This document shows, one piece after another, positions 13,749 to 22,960 of a stretch of 33,960 bases of DNA. The translations under genes were made by a program, and so were the position numbers. Under the pieces are notes generated by a model. It saw only the letters and a program-made list of their open reading frames with translations, did not search any database and was not told where the DNA came from. The DNA comes from a virus: positions 1 to 33,960 of the IMG/VR virus record IMGVR_UViG_3300025000_000286; one strand, given 5' to 3'. Position 1 is the first letter of the stretch, and each line of letters opens with the position of its first letter.

Positions 13749-16367
13749 ATGAGCACTGACAATCGGCTGGAAATGTTCATCTCCCTCAACGTTGAGGCCT
13801 TCAAGAAAGGCCTCAACGCCGCCGGGACCAGTGTGCGCACCATGGCTAGCGGGTCATCGACGGCATTCAAGGAGACCAGGACCCGGCTGCAGGAAAACGT
13901 GGTTGCCGTCAAGAATTACAACACGGAGCTGGGCCGGCAGGGCGGTGTCCTGCAAACCCTGAGAGGGCATGTTTTAGGGCTCGCCGGCGCGGTTGGTGTC
14001 AGCGTCAGCGCTATAGCAGGTTTGGGAAAGCTGGTCAATGTCACCAGGGAATTCGATCGACTGAATGCCGGGCTGATAACCGCAACAGGCAGCGCTGAAG
14101 GGGCAGAAAAGAAGTTCGCCGAGATCCAGGATTTTGCCACCAGAACACCCTATGACCTCGCCCAGGTGACGGACAGCTTCGTCAAGCTGGTGAATTTCGG
14201 GCTCAACCCAACCGATCGGGCAATGACCAGTTATGGCAATACCGCGTCGGCCCTGGGCAAGGATCTCAATCAGATGATCGAGGCGGTGGCCGATGCCGCT
14301 ACGGGCGAGTTTGAGCGGCTGAAAGAGTTTGGCATCAAATCGAAATCCGAGGGAGACAAGGTCAGTTTCACCTTCCGCGGCATTACCACAACCGTGGGGA
14401 AAAATGCCCAGGAGATCGAGGAGTACCTGATCAGGCTGGGAGAGACGAATTTCGGCGACGCCATGGCCAACCGGATGTCAACGCTTGATGGAGCGTTGTC
14501 AAATCTGGGGGATGAGTGGGACAAGCTGTTTCTCAATATTTCTCAGTCGGGAGTAGGCGACGCGATTGCCGACACGGTCCGTGTCGGGATTTCGATGCTG
14601 GAAACGTTGAATGAGAAAATCAAATCCGGCGAGCTGCTGGAGTGGGTGCGGGCTCACAAAGAGGTGCTCATTACGATCGGGGCGGTGGTGACCGGTGTCC
14701 TGGCACTGGCAACTGGTGCTGCTGCGCTGGCCCCTGTCGTCTACACACTCACCGCTGCCTGGCGTGGCTTGAATGCCGTCATGCTGTTGACCTCCGGCAG
14801 CCAGCTCCTGCCCTGGCTCGGCTCGGTTGTCGGCGCATTAAAAGGCGTGCAGCTGGCCGCGCTGGGTGCAGCTGGGGCGCTTGGGGCAGCGGCCGGTGCA
14901 TCGCTGGCGCTGATTGGCGGGTACTCCCTGGGCGGTAAGATCGCCGAGTGGGAATATTTCTCTGATGTGGTCAAGGGCAACAAGGATGCACTGGCGGAGG
15001 TTCCCGCCAAATTCGCGGCGATCAGCCAGGCGACGGGAGTATCGATCCGCTCGTTTGAAGATTTGAATAAGGCCCAGAAGGAAGGGCTGATCAGATTCAA
15101 TGAAGCGACCGGGGCATGGGAGAAGGTTGCCAAATCTGCCCAGGATTCTGCCGATGTCCAGGTCAAGGCCCAGAAGGCTGCGACCGACGAGATGAAGAAG
15201 CAGTACAAGGAATATGCTGACGAGGTCAAGCGGCTGCAGGACGATATCGCCGGCCGCGAACAATCGCTGGCTGAGCGGCTGCGCGAGATGGCCCGATCGG
15301 GCATGTCAGATTTTTCCGCCTGGAAGGATCGTAAGGATGAGGCTGAGGAATATGCAGTTGCCGCAAAGCGAGCTGCAGAGGAATCAAAGAAGGCCTTTGC
15401 TGCCGGCGATGCCGTGGGCGGCCAGAGTAAGGCTAAAGAGGCTGTCGATCTGTACGACAAGGCCCAGGCTGCAGCTGCAGATCTCAATCGCGAGGTAAAG
15501 GACGGCGACACGGTTATCGCCTCTCAGCAGCAGAACCTGAAGACGGCTATGTCCATGGTCGAGGAGTACGGCCGCGGGGCGATCGACGTGCAGGAATCCC
15601 TCCAGACGGCGATCAAGGAGTCTGCGCAGGCCCTCGATGCCCAGAGCGGCGGCCAGCTGTCGAAGGAACTGCCGGAAGTGGCCAAACAGTTCGGCGAGAT
15701 CAAGGAACAGGCGGATGACCTGGCGGGATCGGCGGAGACCTTCAACAAGGCCTGGGGCAACGCCTGGGATCGGGCGGTGCTGGGCGGCAAGGATGCGATC
15801 GCGCAGCTCGAGCGCGAGCTGCAGGATTTGACCAAGGACCGACACATCAAGGTCTATGTCGAAGAGGTCGAGAAGAGATCCCGCGGCGGCGTGCTCGGCC
15901 TGATGCATGGCGGTCTGGTGCAGATGCTGGCGGCCGGCGGCACGGTGGTGCGCAACATCATCAACGGCGGCTTCCTGCCCGGCTTCGGCGGCGGCGACAC
16001 GGTGCCGTTGCTGGGTGAGCGCGGCGAGGTGATGATCAACAAGTACGCGGTGCGGGCCGGTGGCCTGCGGGCGGCCCTGGCCTTCAACGCCGGCCAGTGG
16101 GATGTGGTGATCGAGGAGCTGCTGAAGCGGACCGGCATGAACCTGCACTCAATCCTCGGCTACCATCTCGGCGGCCTGGTCGGCAGCCTGCCTGGCGTGC
16201 AGGGTTTGGCTGGCGGCGGGTCGGTTGAGGCAGCACCCGGAAAATCCGATGCAATAACCCTAAACCTGAACTTCGGCAACGGCCGATCCATCCCGGTGAC
16301 AACCAGCCGCAGATCCGCCGGCGAGCTGATCAGGGAATTCCGCCGGGCGGAGGTGATGAGCTCATGA
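13749..16367 (+). CDS. Tape measure protein
   Basis: An 872-residue protein that sets tail length and is ejected ahead of the DNA. The N-terminus has the phage tape-measure pattern: FDRLNAGLITATGSAEGAEKKF, then DFATRTPYDLAQVTDSFVKL and EFERLKEFGIKSKSEGDKV, followed by LDGALSNLGDEWDKLF. Hydrophobic stretches lie near 72-95, 302-330 and 370-395. A long charged coiled coil covers about 470-700. The C-terminus has Gly-rich segments (GFGGGDTVPLLGERGEVMINKYAVRAGGLRAAL). At roughly 1.5 angstrom per residue, the tail would be about 130 nm. Confidence 0.95.
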   Translation: MSTDNRLEMFISLNVEAFKKGLNAAGTSVRTMASGSSTAFKETRTRLQENVVAVKNYNTELGRQGGVLQTLRGHVLGLAGAVGVSVSAIAGLGKLVNVTREFDRLNAGLITATGSAEGAEKKFAEIQDFATRTPYDLAQVTDSFVKLVNFGLNPTDRAMTSYGNTASALGKDLNQMIEAVADAATGEFERLKEFGIKSKSEGDKVSFTFRGITTTVGKNAQEIEEYLIRLGETNFGDAMANRMSTLDGALSNLGDEWDKLFLNISQSGVGDAIADTVRVGISMLETLNEKIKSGELLEWVRAHKEVLITIGAVVTGVLALATGAAALAPVVYTLTAAWRGLNAVMLLTSGSQLLPWLGSVVGALKGVQLAALGAAGALGAAAGASLALIGGYSLGGKIAEWEYFSDVVKGNKDALAEVPAKFAAISQATGVSIRSFEDLNKAQKEGLIRFNEATGAWEKVAKSAQDSADVQVKAQKAATDEMKKQYKEYADEVKRLQDDIAGREQSLAERLREMARSGMSDFSAWKDRKDEAEEYAVAAKRAAEESKKAFAAGDAVGGQSKAKEAVDLYDKAQAAAADLNREVKDGDTVIASQQQNLKTAMSMVEEYGRGAIDVQESLQTAIKESAQALDAQSGGQLSKELPEVAKQFGEIKEQADDLAGSAETFNKAWGNAWDRAVLGGKDAIAQLERELQDLTKDRHIKVYVEEVEKRSRGGVLGLMHGGLVQMLAAGGTVVRNIINGGFLPGFGGGDTVPLLGERGEVMINKYAVRAGGLRAALAFNAGQWDVVIEELLKRTGMNLHSILGYHLGGLVGSLPGVQGLAGGGSVEAAPGKSDAITLNLNFGNGRSIPVTTSRRSAGELIREFRRAEVMSS

Positions 16368-16711
16368 GCATTTCCGTGGGTGGTCTGGCGCTCAGTGACA
16401 ACCTCCTGCTGCGCGGCCTGCGCGGCGAGCCGGTGGCGGTCGATGTGCAGCGCAGCGAGGGCGGGGTTGCCCTGGTGCTGATCGGCGATATGGAGAGCGG
16501 CCGACCTCTGGCCCTGGAGGGCTATTTCACCGCGGCCCAGGTCGACGCCCTGATGGATATGGCCAGGCTCAAGCAGCCGGTGACGCTGGTGCACCCGCGC
16601 GGCACCTTCTCCTGGCTGATCACCGGCAGCAGTCTGGAACCCTGGATCGACTACGTTGAGCCCGATCCGGGCGATTATGAATTTGGAACCGTAAACGGAA
16701 TCGAGGTATGA
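16364..16711 (+). CDS. Minor tail protein, unknown
   Basis: A 115-residue protein overlapping the tape measure stop (ATGA). GDMESGRPLALEGYFTAAQV, then VTLVHPRGTFSWLITGSSLEP, suggest a small beta-rich tail-tip protein with some similarity to distal-tail or Mu-like tail proteins. Its place directly after the tape measure supports a role at the tail tip. Confidence 0.65.
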   Translation: MSISVGGLALSDNLLLRGLRGEPVAVDVQRSEGGVALVLIGDMESGRPLALEGYFTAAQVDALMDMARLKQPVTLVHPRGTFSWLITGSSLEPWIDYVEPDPGDYEFGTVNGIEV

Positions 16712-16712
16712 G

Positions 16713-17750
16713 ATGACCGCACCGACTGAACTTGACCTGAAGTTTTTCCACTGCGAAGAGCGCTCCAACCTGGCGACCAACGGCGGGCGGCTGTCGACCG
16801 CCGAGATCATCAGCGGGGCGGTGAACAATGTCTGGCCGCCTGTGCTGCGGGCCGCGCGGATGGCTGGCGAGAAACTGTTTCGCAAAATTGGGATGAAAAT
16901 CCACCAGGACGGCAACGGCACCCTGGCCACCACCGAGTTCTGCCTCGACGGGCCGACCCTGGGTGATGACCGGATCGTCATGTTCGGCGGTACCGCCACC
17001 GACACCCAGGCGGACATTGTCGACGTGAATGGCGACCGGCTGGGCAGCATCAGGATATTCTGCGCGGGCGGACTGGTCAACCCAGTCACCGCCGGCAGCC
17101 AGACCATCGTCTTTGCCGTCAAGGATGCGGGCGATGTGGCCGGCATCGCGATCGGCGACGATATCCGCCTGACCGACAAGCTGACGCCAGCCTCGACCAG
17201 CGGCAATGTCGAATACCATACGGTCGCCGACCTGTCGGTGGACGGCCTGAACATCACCATCACCACCGAGAACCTGATCACCAACGCGTATGCCGCCTAT
17301 TCGGCCGGCAGCGGCGGCAAGGTCGGGGTGATCTACTCGGCCGGCGAGACCAAGGCCAGCAACGGCACGATCGTCAAGACCTCGGCGGCCGGCATCTTCG
17401 ATAGCGCCGGCTATCCACTGCTGTGGAACAACATGGGCGCGGATGAGCACGAGGTGACCCACGAGTTTGCCGACGCTGCCGGCAACTTCACTGTCGTCTC
17501 CGATCGCTTCGGCGCCTTGGCCTCCGGCAATATCAGCGGCGACTATACGCCGCTGCACCCGACCTGGGCCAAGGGTCTGTACACCGTCGAGCTCGAGGCC
17601 TGGGGCGGCACCTGGGCGGCCGGCGACACCGTGGTCATCCCGCTGCACGCCGCCGCCTCGTTCTGTTGGGAGGAGCGCAACGTGCCGGTCGGCTGCCCGC
17701 CGCTCAGCAATAACCGCGTCATCCTGGTCAACCGCAGCGAGGGCCTGTAA
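16713..17750 (+). CDS. Tail protein of unknown function
   Basis: A 345-residue beta-rich protein encoded between tape measure and tail hub genes. FFHCEERSNLATNGG near the start and SSFCWEERNVPVGCPPLSNNRV-like text near the end (ASFCWEERNVP, about residue 317) frame a Gly/Ala/Thr/Asp-rich middle with many predicted strands. No enzymatic motif was seen. It is probably a structural part of the distal tail. Codon use matches the head genes. Confidence 0.65.
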   Translation: MTAPTELDLKFFHCEERSNLATNGGRLSTAEIISGAVNNVWPPVLRAARMAGEKLFRKIGMKIHQDGNGTLATTEFCLDGPTLGDDRIVMFGGTATDTQADIVDVNGDRLGSIRIFCAGGLVNPVTAGSQTIVFAVKDAGDVAGIAIGDDIRLTDKLTPASTSGNVEYHTVADLSVDGLNITITTENLITNAYAAYSAGSGGKVGVIYSAGETKASNGTIVKTSAAGIFDSAGYPLLWNNMGADEHEVTHEFADAAGNFTVVSDRFGALASGNISGDYTPLHPTWAKGLYTVELEAWGGTWAAGDTVVIPLHAAASFCWEERNVPVGCPPLSNNRVILVNRSEGL

Positions 17751-17753
17751 GCG

Positions 17754-18584
17754 ATGGCCAAGAACCAGCATCTCGGTCTGACCCTGGTCTCGCCGCTGTC
17801 GCTCGTCAGCGAGTCTGACGACTGGCTGGAGATCGAGCAGCCGCCCTGGCCGGAAAAGCCGGCGGGCGGTTTTGCCGCCTGGGCAGCCGCCCTTGGCAAG
17901 GAACTGACCGCCGCCAACGGCCTGGAATACCAGGAGCAGTACCGATCGCACTGCCTCGAGGACGGCCTGCTCGAGGTCGAGCTGTGGGTGCATCTCTCCC
18001 GGCCGGATCTGGCCTATGCGATCACCGCCAGCCATGGCCTGCTGTCGGAGAAATCCCGCGACATCGGCGAGCATGTCTATTCCGAGACCGTGCGGTGGCA
18101 GTCTTCCCTCGACCTGGGCCGGGAGATCGCCGGCAAGGTCTCCGCTCGCTGGGAAGGCGGCGTGATCGGCCGTGACCTGGCCTTCATCGCGCCGCCGCCG
18201 GTGATCACCCAGACCGGCTCGGTGCTGGACTGGGGGGTGGTCTGCACCGGCACCCTGCGCCTGAAATACACCGAGGAGCACGACACCTATTTCCTTACCA
18301 TCACGCCGCGCACCGGCGAGGATGTCGACCCTGACGACCTGAGCTCCGCCTATTCGAGCACGGTGACCGCCGTCTTTGCCGGCGGCGAGCCGGTGGTGCA
18401 CGAAGTCGAGCTGCCGGAGATGAAGGGGTTCTGCGGCGGCAGTAAGGTCAGCGTCGATCCTGACGACGAGGAGGGCGACTGCTACGACCTCTATATCAAG
18501 TATCACAAATGCACCGGCGAGGAGATCAGCCGCGAACTGGTGCGGGTGGCCTGCCCGGAAAATGAGCCCGCCGAGGGTGACTGA
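17754..18584 (+). CDS. Tail protein of unknown function
   Basis: A 276-residue acidic protein, 3 bases after its neighbour and overlapping the next start by one base. SHCLEDGLLEVELWVHLSRPDLAY and TYFLTITPRTGEDVDPDDLSSAYSS are the clearest blocks. A conserved-looking C-terminal region, KGFCGGSKVSVDPDDEEGDC, ends in a Cys-rich, Asp/Glu-rich tail that may bind metal. It is inferred to belong to the tail tip from position alone. Confidence 0.6.
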   Translation: MAKNQHLGLTLVSPLSLVSESDDWLEIEQPPWPEKPAGGFAAWAAALGKELTAANGLEYQEQYRSHCLEDGLLEVELWVHLSRPDLAYAITASHGLLSEKSRDIGEHVYSETVRWQSSLDLGREIAGKVSARWEGGVIGRDLAFIAPPPVITQTGSVLDWGVVCTGTLRLKYTEEHDTYFLTITPRTGEDVDPDDLSSAYSSTVTAVFAGGEPVVHEVELPEMKGFCGGSKVSVDPDDEEGDCYDLYIKYHKCTGEEISRELVRVACPENEPAEGD

Positions 18585-19549
18585 TGCGCATCCTCAATAC
18601 CTACAGGGAGGCCGTGCCGCCGTCGGACATCCTCAGCCCGGAGGATATCCTGCGGATCTGCTGCGTGCCGACCCCGGTCGATGAGTGCAGCGAGGTCGGC
18701 CGGGTCTCACCGTATGACGGGGCGGCGCAGGAAGACTGGAATTTCGATCCGGAGGCCGCACTCGAGCAGGCCCGGGCGGAGAACCCCGGCAAACGGATCA
18801 TTTCGGTGCGCACCGAGGGCATCGGCAACCGCCCCGGCCAGCCCTGCGGCACGAAGTACGAGGACTGGACCGGCGCCCTGAACTGCTGCGAGTTTGTCGA
18901 ACCGATGGTTTGGGATGCGGCGAATTCGGTTGAGGTGCTGGCAGATCATACTGACGGGTGGGTGTTTGTTACCGGCGGCACGCGGCCGTATCACTGGTCG
19001 ATCCGTGGCCAGGGATTCACCTTCGACGGCTGGAACATGCGCGACGCCATCACCGATGTGCCGTATATCCGGGTTTACGCCGGTCAGTTCGCCTGTGGCA
19101 CTGCGCCGATTGAGGTTACCGATGGATGTTCGGTAGTTAAGTCATCTATTCGATCTGCCAATGGTCAATGGGTTGATTGCCGATTGTATTTCGCCAATTA
19201 CTATGGGTCTTCATCGACCACTAAACGGATAATTGGCATATCTCCAGAGGGTTGCTCCCTTCTTATAATCTCCATCAGTGGCGGGAATACCGAGCCAGTG
19301 GTGGAAATGTCAGGGGCTCCCCTGACCTGGGATGATGCGTGGGGGGAGTGGCGATCTTTGGGCGACTGGGGGAGTTCTATATCATCGTCGCGAGTAAATT
19401 TGGAGTCGCTTTTAACCGGACTTAGCGGATTGAGCATTGCTACAGAGGTTCAGGTTCGAGAATGGAACACCCCTGTTGTCTGGCCTACACGATTGCCCGG
19501 TAGTGATTGTTCTTGCCCATCTCTGGGGAGCTGTAGATATATATGCTGA
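18584..19549 (+). CDS. Tail-associated protein, unknown, with a base-composition break
   Basis: A 321-residue protein with paired cysteines throughout (ICCVPTPVDEC, LNCCEF, and a CSCPSLGSCRYIC end). In the first half the DNA is GC-rich like its neighbours, with typical codons. From about 19100 the sequence becomes markedly AT-richer and Ser/Ile/Tyr codons change. DYVTGGTRPYHWSIRG-type text (VTGGTRPYHWSIRG, about residue 130) resembles a beta domain. A mosaic C-terminal domain, perhaps swapped in by recombination and involved in host binding, is a reasonable inference. It overlaps the next gene by 7 bases. Confidence 0.6.
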   Translation: MRILNTYREAVPPSDILSPEDILRICCVPTPVDECSEVGRVSPYDGAAQEDWNFDPEAALEQARAENPGKRIISVRTEGIGNRPGQPCGTKYEDWTGALNCCEFVEPMVWDAANSVEVLADHTDGWVFVTGGTRPYHWSIRGQGFTFDGWNMRDAITDVPYIRVYAGQFACGTAPIEVTDGCSVVKSSIRSANGQWVDCRLYFANYYGSSSTTKRIIGISPEGCSLLIISISGGNTEPVVEMSGAPLTWDDAWGEWRSLGDWGSSISSSRVNLESLLTGLSGLSIATEVQVREWNTPVVWPTRLPGSDCSCPSLGSCRYIC

Positions 19550-19926
19550 TTATTAAATCCCTGCCGTTATCACATGTACAATCTGCCAAAATAATATTGG
19601 ATGTTGCTATTGATGCTGGCCTGACAACAGATGAGTTGCGGCGAAAGTTGGTGGCCAGGATCGACCAGGTTGCGGCTGAGGTCGCTGATGGTAATGAGCA
19701 GCTCCCCAGGGCCGTGGAAAGAGGGAAAAGACGGCCCGACAATATCACCACCTGCTCGGTGTGCGGGAAAGCAGCAGTGATCGTGCCGGTAAATACCGAC
19801 AGGAAAACCAGGATCAGTGGTGATTATACCCACGGCATCCAGTGCCAGAACCGACCGGCCACCGACCAGCCGTGGCGGGATGGGATGTGCGGCCATACCG
19901 AGTATGTCGTGTGGAGGGATAGATAG
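19543..19926 (+). CDS. Small protein with zinc-ribbon-like cysteines
   Basis: A 127-residue protein with TTCSVCGKAAVIVPV (CxxC) and later CQNRP and GMCGHTEYVVWRD cysteines that could complete a metal site. The start overlaps the previous gene. The first 60 bases are AT-rich while the rest returns to high GC, marking another mosaic boundary. No function is recognised. Its stop TAG overlaps the GTG start of the large tail protein. Confidence 0.6.
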   Translation: MLIIKSLPLSHVQSAKIILDVAIDAGLTTDELRRKLVARIDQVAAEVADGNEQLPRAVERGKRRPDNITTCSVCGKAAVIVPVNTDRKTRISGDYTHGIQCQNRPATDQPWRDGMCGHTEYVVWRDR

Positions 19927-22439
19927 TGTCCACCACATACATTAACGGCCAGCCATGGCGGCAGCAATATCCCAACAACGAGGAGATTTTAGCCAATATT
20001 ACTGGTTGGGCAGCTGGCCCCAGTTTGCCTTTGGCTTTTCGTTCCTCTCCGGCAATAGTCACCAAAAACAGAGTGTATCTGCTGGGTGGCTATACAACAG
20101 TCCCTGTTGCAACAGTCTATACTGCTCCAATCAACGAAGACGGGACGCTGGGCACCTGGGCGACTGGCACCAGTTTGCCTGGCGTGTTCAATGATGCGTC
20201 TTCAATCGTCACGAAAAATAGAGTCTATCTGTTTGCCGGAGTTGATGCATCGGGTGTTTCAGCAACGGTCTATACCGCCCCGATCAACGAGGACGGTACG
20301 CTGGGAACCTGGACGATTGGCCCCAGTCTGCCTGGAATATTACGGTCCTCCGCGCCGATTGTTACAAAAAATAGAGTCTATCTGTTGGGTGGCTACACGA
20401 CGGCCTCCGTAGCAACAGTCTATACTGCTCCAATCAACGAAGACGGGACGCTGGGCACCTGGGCAGTTGGAACAAGTTTGCCTGGAATATTGCGGTCTTC
20501 TGCGGCGATCGTCACAAAAAATAGAGTATATCTGTTGGGCGGTCTTGTTTCAGCGGCCGTGGCAACGGTCTATACCGCCCCGATCAACGAGGATGGGACT
20601 CTAGGAGCATGGACAACGGGGCCCAGCCTACCTGGAGTTCTTCATTCCTCCTCGCAGATTGTTACAAAAAATAGAGTCTATCTGTTGGGTGGCTACACGA
20701 CGGCCTCCGTAGCAACAGTCTATACTGCTCCAATCAACGAAGACGGGACGCTGGGCACCTGGGCAGTTGGAACAAGTTTGCCTGGAAATTTCAGTTACTC
20801 CTCGGTGATTGTGACCTCCAGTAAAGTGTATCTATTAGCTGGTGTTGTTTCAGCAGCCGTCTCAACTGTCTATGTCGCAACATTTCCTGGCGGAAAAAAC
20901 GATTATAGCGCGGACAGTTATATCACGATTGTTGGGCAATGGCTCAACGCCGCAGTCTCCCAGCCCTACTCGATGTTCTCCGATGCCACCCAGGTCGCAA
21001 GCGAGCAGCCCTACGGCATCGCCGACGGCCTTGATGAGGTCGCCCTGCTCCAGCTCTACTCGATGGTCATGGAGGTCTGGCTGACCCAGCATTACGGCGA
21101 TGTGCCGCTGATCGGCAAGGCCCTGGTCCAGCCCTATGGCGCGGCCTCGGTGCTCAACAAGTCCCTGCTGCAGCGCTGGGGTCATGCCCCGGAGCTGGCG
21201 GTCAGCCTCGAGCAGCCATGGTCCATGCCGGATCTGCTGCAGGCGGTGAGCGAGCAGCCCTACGGCATCGTCGCCGAGGTCCTCGAGGTCACCTGTGAGC
21301 AGCTCTATAATATCAACGAGCTGACCGGCCTGTTCGCCAGCCTGATCCAGCCCTATGCCCTGGCCGGCGAAGCGGCACGGCTCTACCAGTTCGACACCCG
21401 GCTCTATATCAATGGCGAGCGCATCCCCTATCACTCGCTGGAGTGGCAGCAGGTCGATTCCGAGTGCGCCTGGTCGTGCGATTTCGCGATCAAGGATCAG
21501 GCGGTCGCGATGAAATGCGTCGAGGGCGCGGCGATCATGATCACCAGCTGCGGCGACACCTGGCTGCTCCGCTGCTATGACGGCTGGTTCGAGGATCGCC
21601 GCCATGGTTCGACGGTCTATCGGGTATCCGGGTTCAGCCGGACCCGCGATCTCGATCTCGCCACGCCCCTGCTCGGCGATCTGCCCGGCGGCATGGCCTC
21701 GGCGCTGGTCGCGGACCTGGCGGCGCCGCACGGCATCACCGTCGATTGGCAGATGGCGGACGGCTATCTCGCCGCCGGCACGGTGACGGCCAACGACGAG
21801 ACGCCGCTGGCCGTGATCAGAGACATCGTCCATGACGCCCGCGGCATCATCCTCGCCACCATGGACGGCAACCTGCTGGTGGTGGCGGCCGAGGAAACCG
21901 CCATTCCGGACTGGCCGACGGTCGAACCGGCGGACACGATCATCGCCCGGCTGGAGCGGATCTCCACCAGCGAGCAGCGGGATGAGCAGAAGGGATACAA
22001 CCGCTTCATCGTCTCCGACCAGCTGGCCAGCGCCGGCGGATTCCGCTGGGAAGAGGTGGCGATCGACGGATCGACCAAGGAGGTCCGGCTGTTCGTCGTG
22101 CCGTTTGATCCCGCCAGGCAGTTCTATCTCGGCCATAGCGGCGGCACCGATGTCAGCATTGAACCGTTCGGCCTGCGCAGCCTGACGATCCCCGACGAGC
22201 AGGTCGAGTTCGTGGCCGGGGCCGGCAAGACCACCAAGCCGATCTACGGCGTCAGCGGCTACGCCTGGCAAAAGGCCGACCTGGGCCTGGTCATCCCGGC
22301 CGAAGACTGCCTGCTGACCGCCTCGACCCCCGGCTATTCCCTGCTTTCGATCACCTATCTGACCCAGTTCTACCGCTGGATTGTCCGCGATCCCAATATC
22401 GAGGATGTCCAGTTCATCTTCCATGAGGTGACGCCATGA
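19926..22439 (+). CDS. Large tail protein: kelch-like propeller + QPY repeats + hub-like domain
   Basis: An 837-residue protein starting at GTG 19926, with GGAGG nine bases upstream. Residues 27-325 contain six units of about 50 residues, each with SLPG, VTKNRVYLLGG and TVYTAPINEDGTLG elements, as expected for a six-bladed kelch-type beta-propeller. Residues about 338-485 hold about ten 14-residue units ending in Q-P-Y/W/L-G/S. Residues 490-837 contain RLYINGERIPYHSLEW and a long hub-like region resembling gp27/Mu gp44-type baseplate or tail-hub proteins, ending in FYRWIVRDPNIEDVQFIF. The propeller probably binds host surface sugar or protein, and the C-terminus anchors it to the tail tip. 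Domain assignments are by pattern only. Confidence 0.78.
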   Translation: MSTTYINGQPWRQQYPNNEEILANITGWAAGPSLPLAFRSSPAIVTKNRVYLLGGYTTVPVATVYTAPINEDGTLGTWATGTSLPGVFNDASSIVTKNRVYLFAGVDASGVSATVYTAPINEDGTLGTWTIGPSLPGILRSSAPIVTKNRVYLLGGYTTASVATVYTAPINEDGTLGTWAVGTSLPGILRSSAAIVTKNRVYLLGGLVSAAVATVYTAPINEDGTLGAWTTGPSLPGVLHSSSQIVTKNRVYLLGGYTTASVATVYTAPINEDGTLGTWAVGTSLPGNFSYSSVIVTSSKVYLLAGVVSAAVSTVYVATFPGGKNDYSADSYITIVGQWLNAAVSQPYSMFSDATQVASEQPYGIADGLDEVALLQLYSMVMEVWLTQHYGDVPLIGKALVQPYGAASVLNKSLLQRWGHAPELAVSLEQPWSMPDLLQAVSEQPYGIVAEVLEVTCEQLYNINELTGLFASLIQPYALAGEAARLYQFDTRLYINGERIPYHSLEWQQVDSECAWSCDFAIKDQAVAMKCVEGAAIMITSCGDTWLLRCYDGWFEDRRHGSTVYRVSGFSRTRDLDLATPLLGDLPGGMASALVADLAAPHGITVDWQMADGYLAAGTVTANDETPLAVIRDIVHDARGIILATMDGNLLVVAAEETAIPDWPTVEPADTIIARLERISTSEQRDEQKGYNRFIVSDQLASAGGFRWEEVAIDGSTKEVRLFVVPFDPARQFYLGHSGGTDVSIEPFGLRSLTIPDEQVEFVAGAGKTTKPIYGVSGYAWQKADLGLVIPAEDCLLTASTPGYSLLSITYLTQFYRWIVRDPNIEDVQFIFHEVTP
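20004..20900 (+). repeat. Six tandem ~150-base repeats encoding a propeller
   Basis: The six propeller units repeat with a period close to 150 bases. The strongest match is between bases 20357-20487 and 20657-20787, which are identical over 131 bases at a spacing of 300. Identical DNA, not just protein, implies a recent duplication or gene conversion of two blades. The region is more AT-rich than the flanking tail genes. Confidence 0.9.
20938..21390 (+). repeat. Degenerate ~42-base / 14-residue QPY repeat array
   Basis: About ten to eleven units of around 14 residues contain Gln-(Pro/Leu/His/Arg)-(Tyr/Trp)-(Gly/Ser) at their start, such as SQPYSM, SEQPYGI, VQPYGAA, EQPWSM and IQPYAL. The DNA is GC-rich and diverged, unlike the adjacent propeller repeats, so this array is old. 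It links the propeller to the hub domain. Confidence 0.8.
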
Positions 22440-22960
22440 CGACCGTCGTCGGCACCCTGGTCGTCGGTTTCGGCAAGGATGCGGAGACCGCCTCCGGCTC
22501 GATCATCGCCGAGTGGGACGATAGCAAGAACCTTGATGCCGAGGGCGAGGTCAAGCGTGATTTCGTGCCGGGAGATGTTGCCTGGCTGCTGATCCATCAC
22601 GATAGCACCGCCACGATCAACGCGGTCAAGACCACATCCGGCTCGATCGCGGGCGAGGGCGAGGTGATCCTTGACCGTACTGAGGAAATGGGCTGGGCTG
22701 AGGCGGGCGAGGAGCAGGGTCTCCGCTATCTGCCGGCCGGCGATCTCGCTTTTGACTGGTACGGCAACGCCGGCAGCGGCGAGGTGGTCGCGGACAAAGA
22801 GGTCAAGCAGACCGGCGGTCAGTTCCCTTGCATGGCCGACGTATCCTATCCGGTGCTGTTCAGGCGCTATCGGCTGCAGACCCCGGTCATGGACCTGGCC
22901 GAGGAGGAAACCTTCCCGCTGCGGGTCTATATCTACTACACCGAGGAGATCGCCGGATGA
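22436..22960 (+). CDS. Tail protein, unknown
   Basis: A 174-residue acidic protein overlapping the hub gene stop (ATGA). It begins TTVVGTLVVGFGKDAETASGS and later has EEETFPLRVYIYYTEEIAG. Alternating beta pattern. Its location between the tail hub and further small tail-tip genes supports a structural role. No family was recognised. Confidence 0.6.
   Translation: MTTVVGTLVVGFGKDAETASGSIIAEWDDSKNLDAEGEVKRDFVPGDVAWLLIHHDSTATINAVKTTSGSIAGEGEVILDRTEEMGWAEAGEEQGLRYLPAGDLAFDWYGNAGSGEVVADKEVKQTGGQFPCMADVSYPVLFRRYRLQTPVMDLAEEETFPLRVYIYYTEEIAG

Noticed and set aside
16620-18506. Very long - strand open frame (628 codons)
   Set aside because: It is antisense to well-supported tail genes with normal codon use; long antisense frames are expected in high-GC DNA. 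The same holds for the - strand frames at 220-1104, 9911-11521, 7287-8591 and 20862-22424.
19926-21390. Diversity-generating retroelement target or CRISPR array
   Set aside because: The repeats are in-frame protein repeats without unique spacers, and no reverse transcriptase or template repeat was recognised in the genome.
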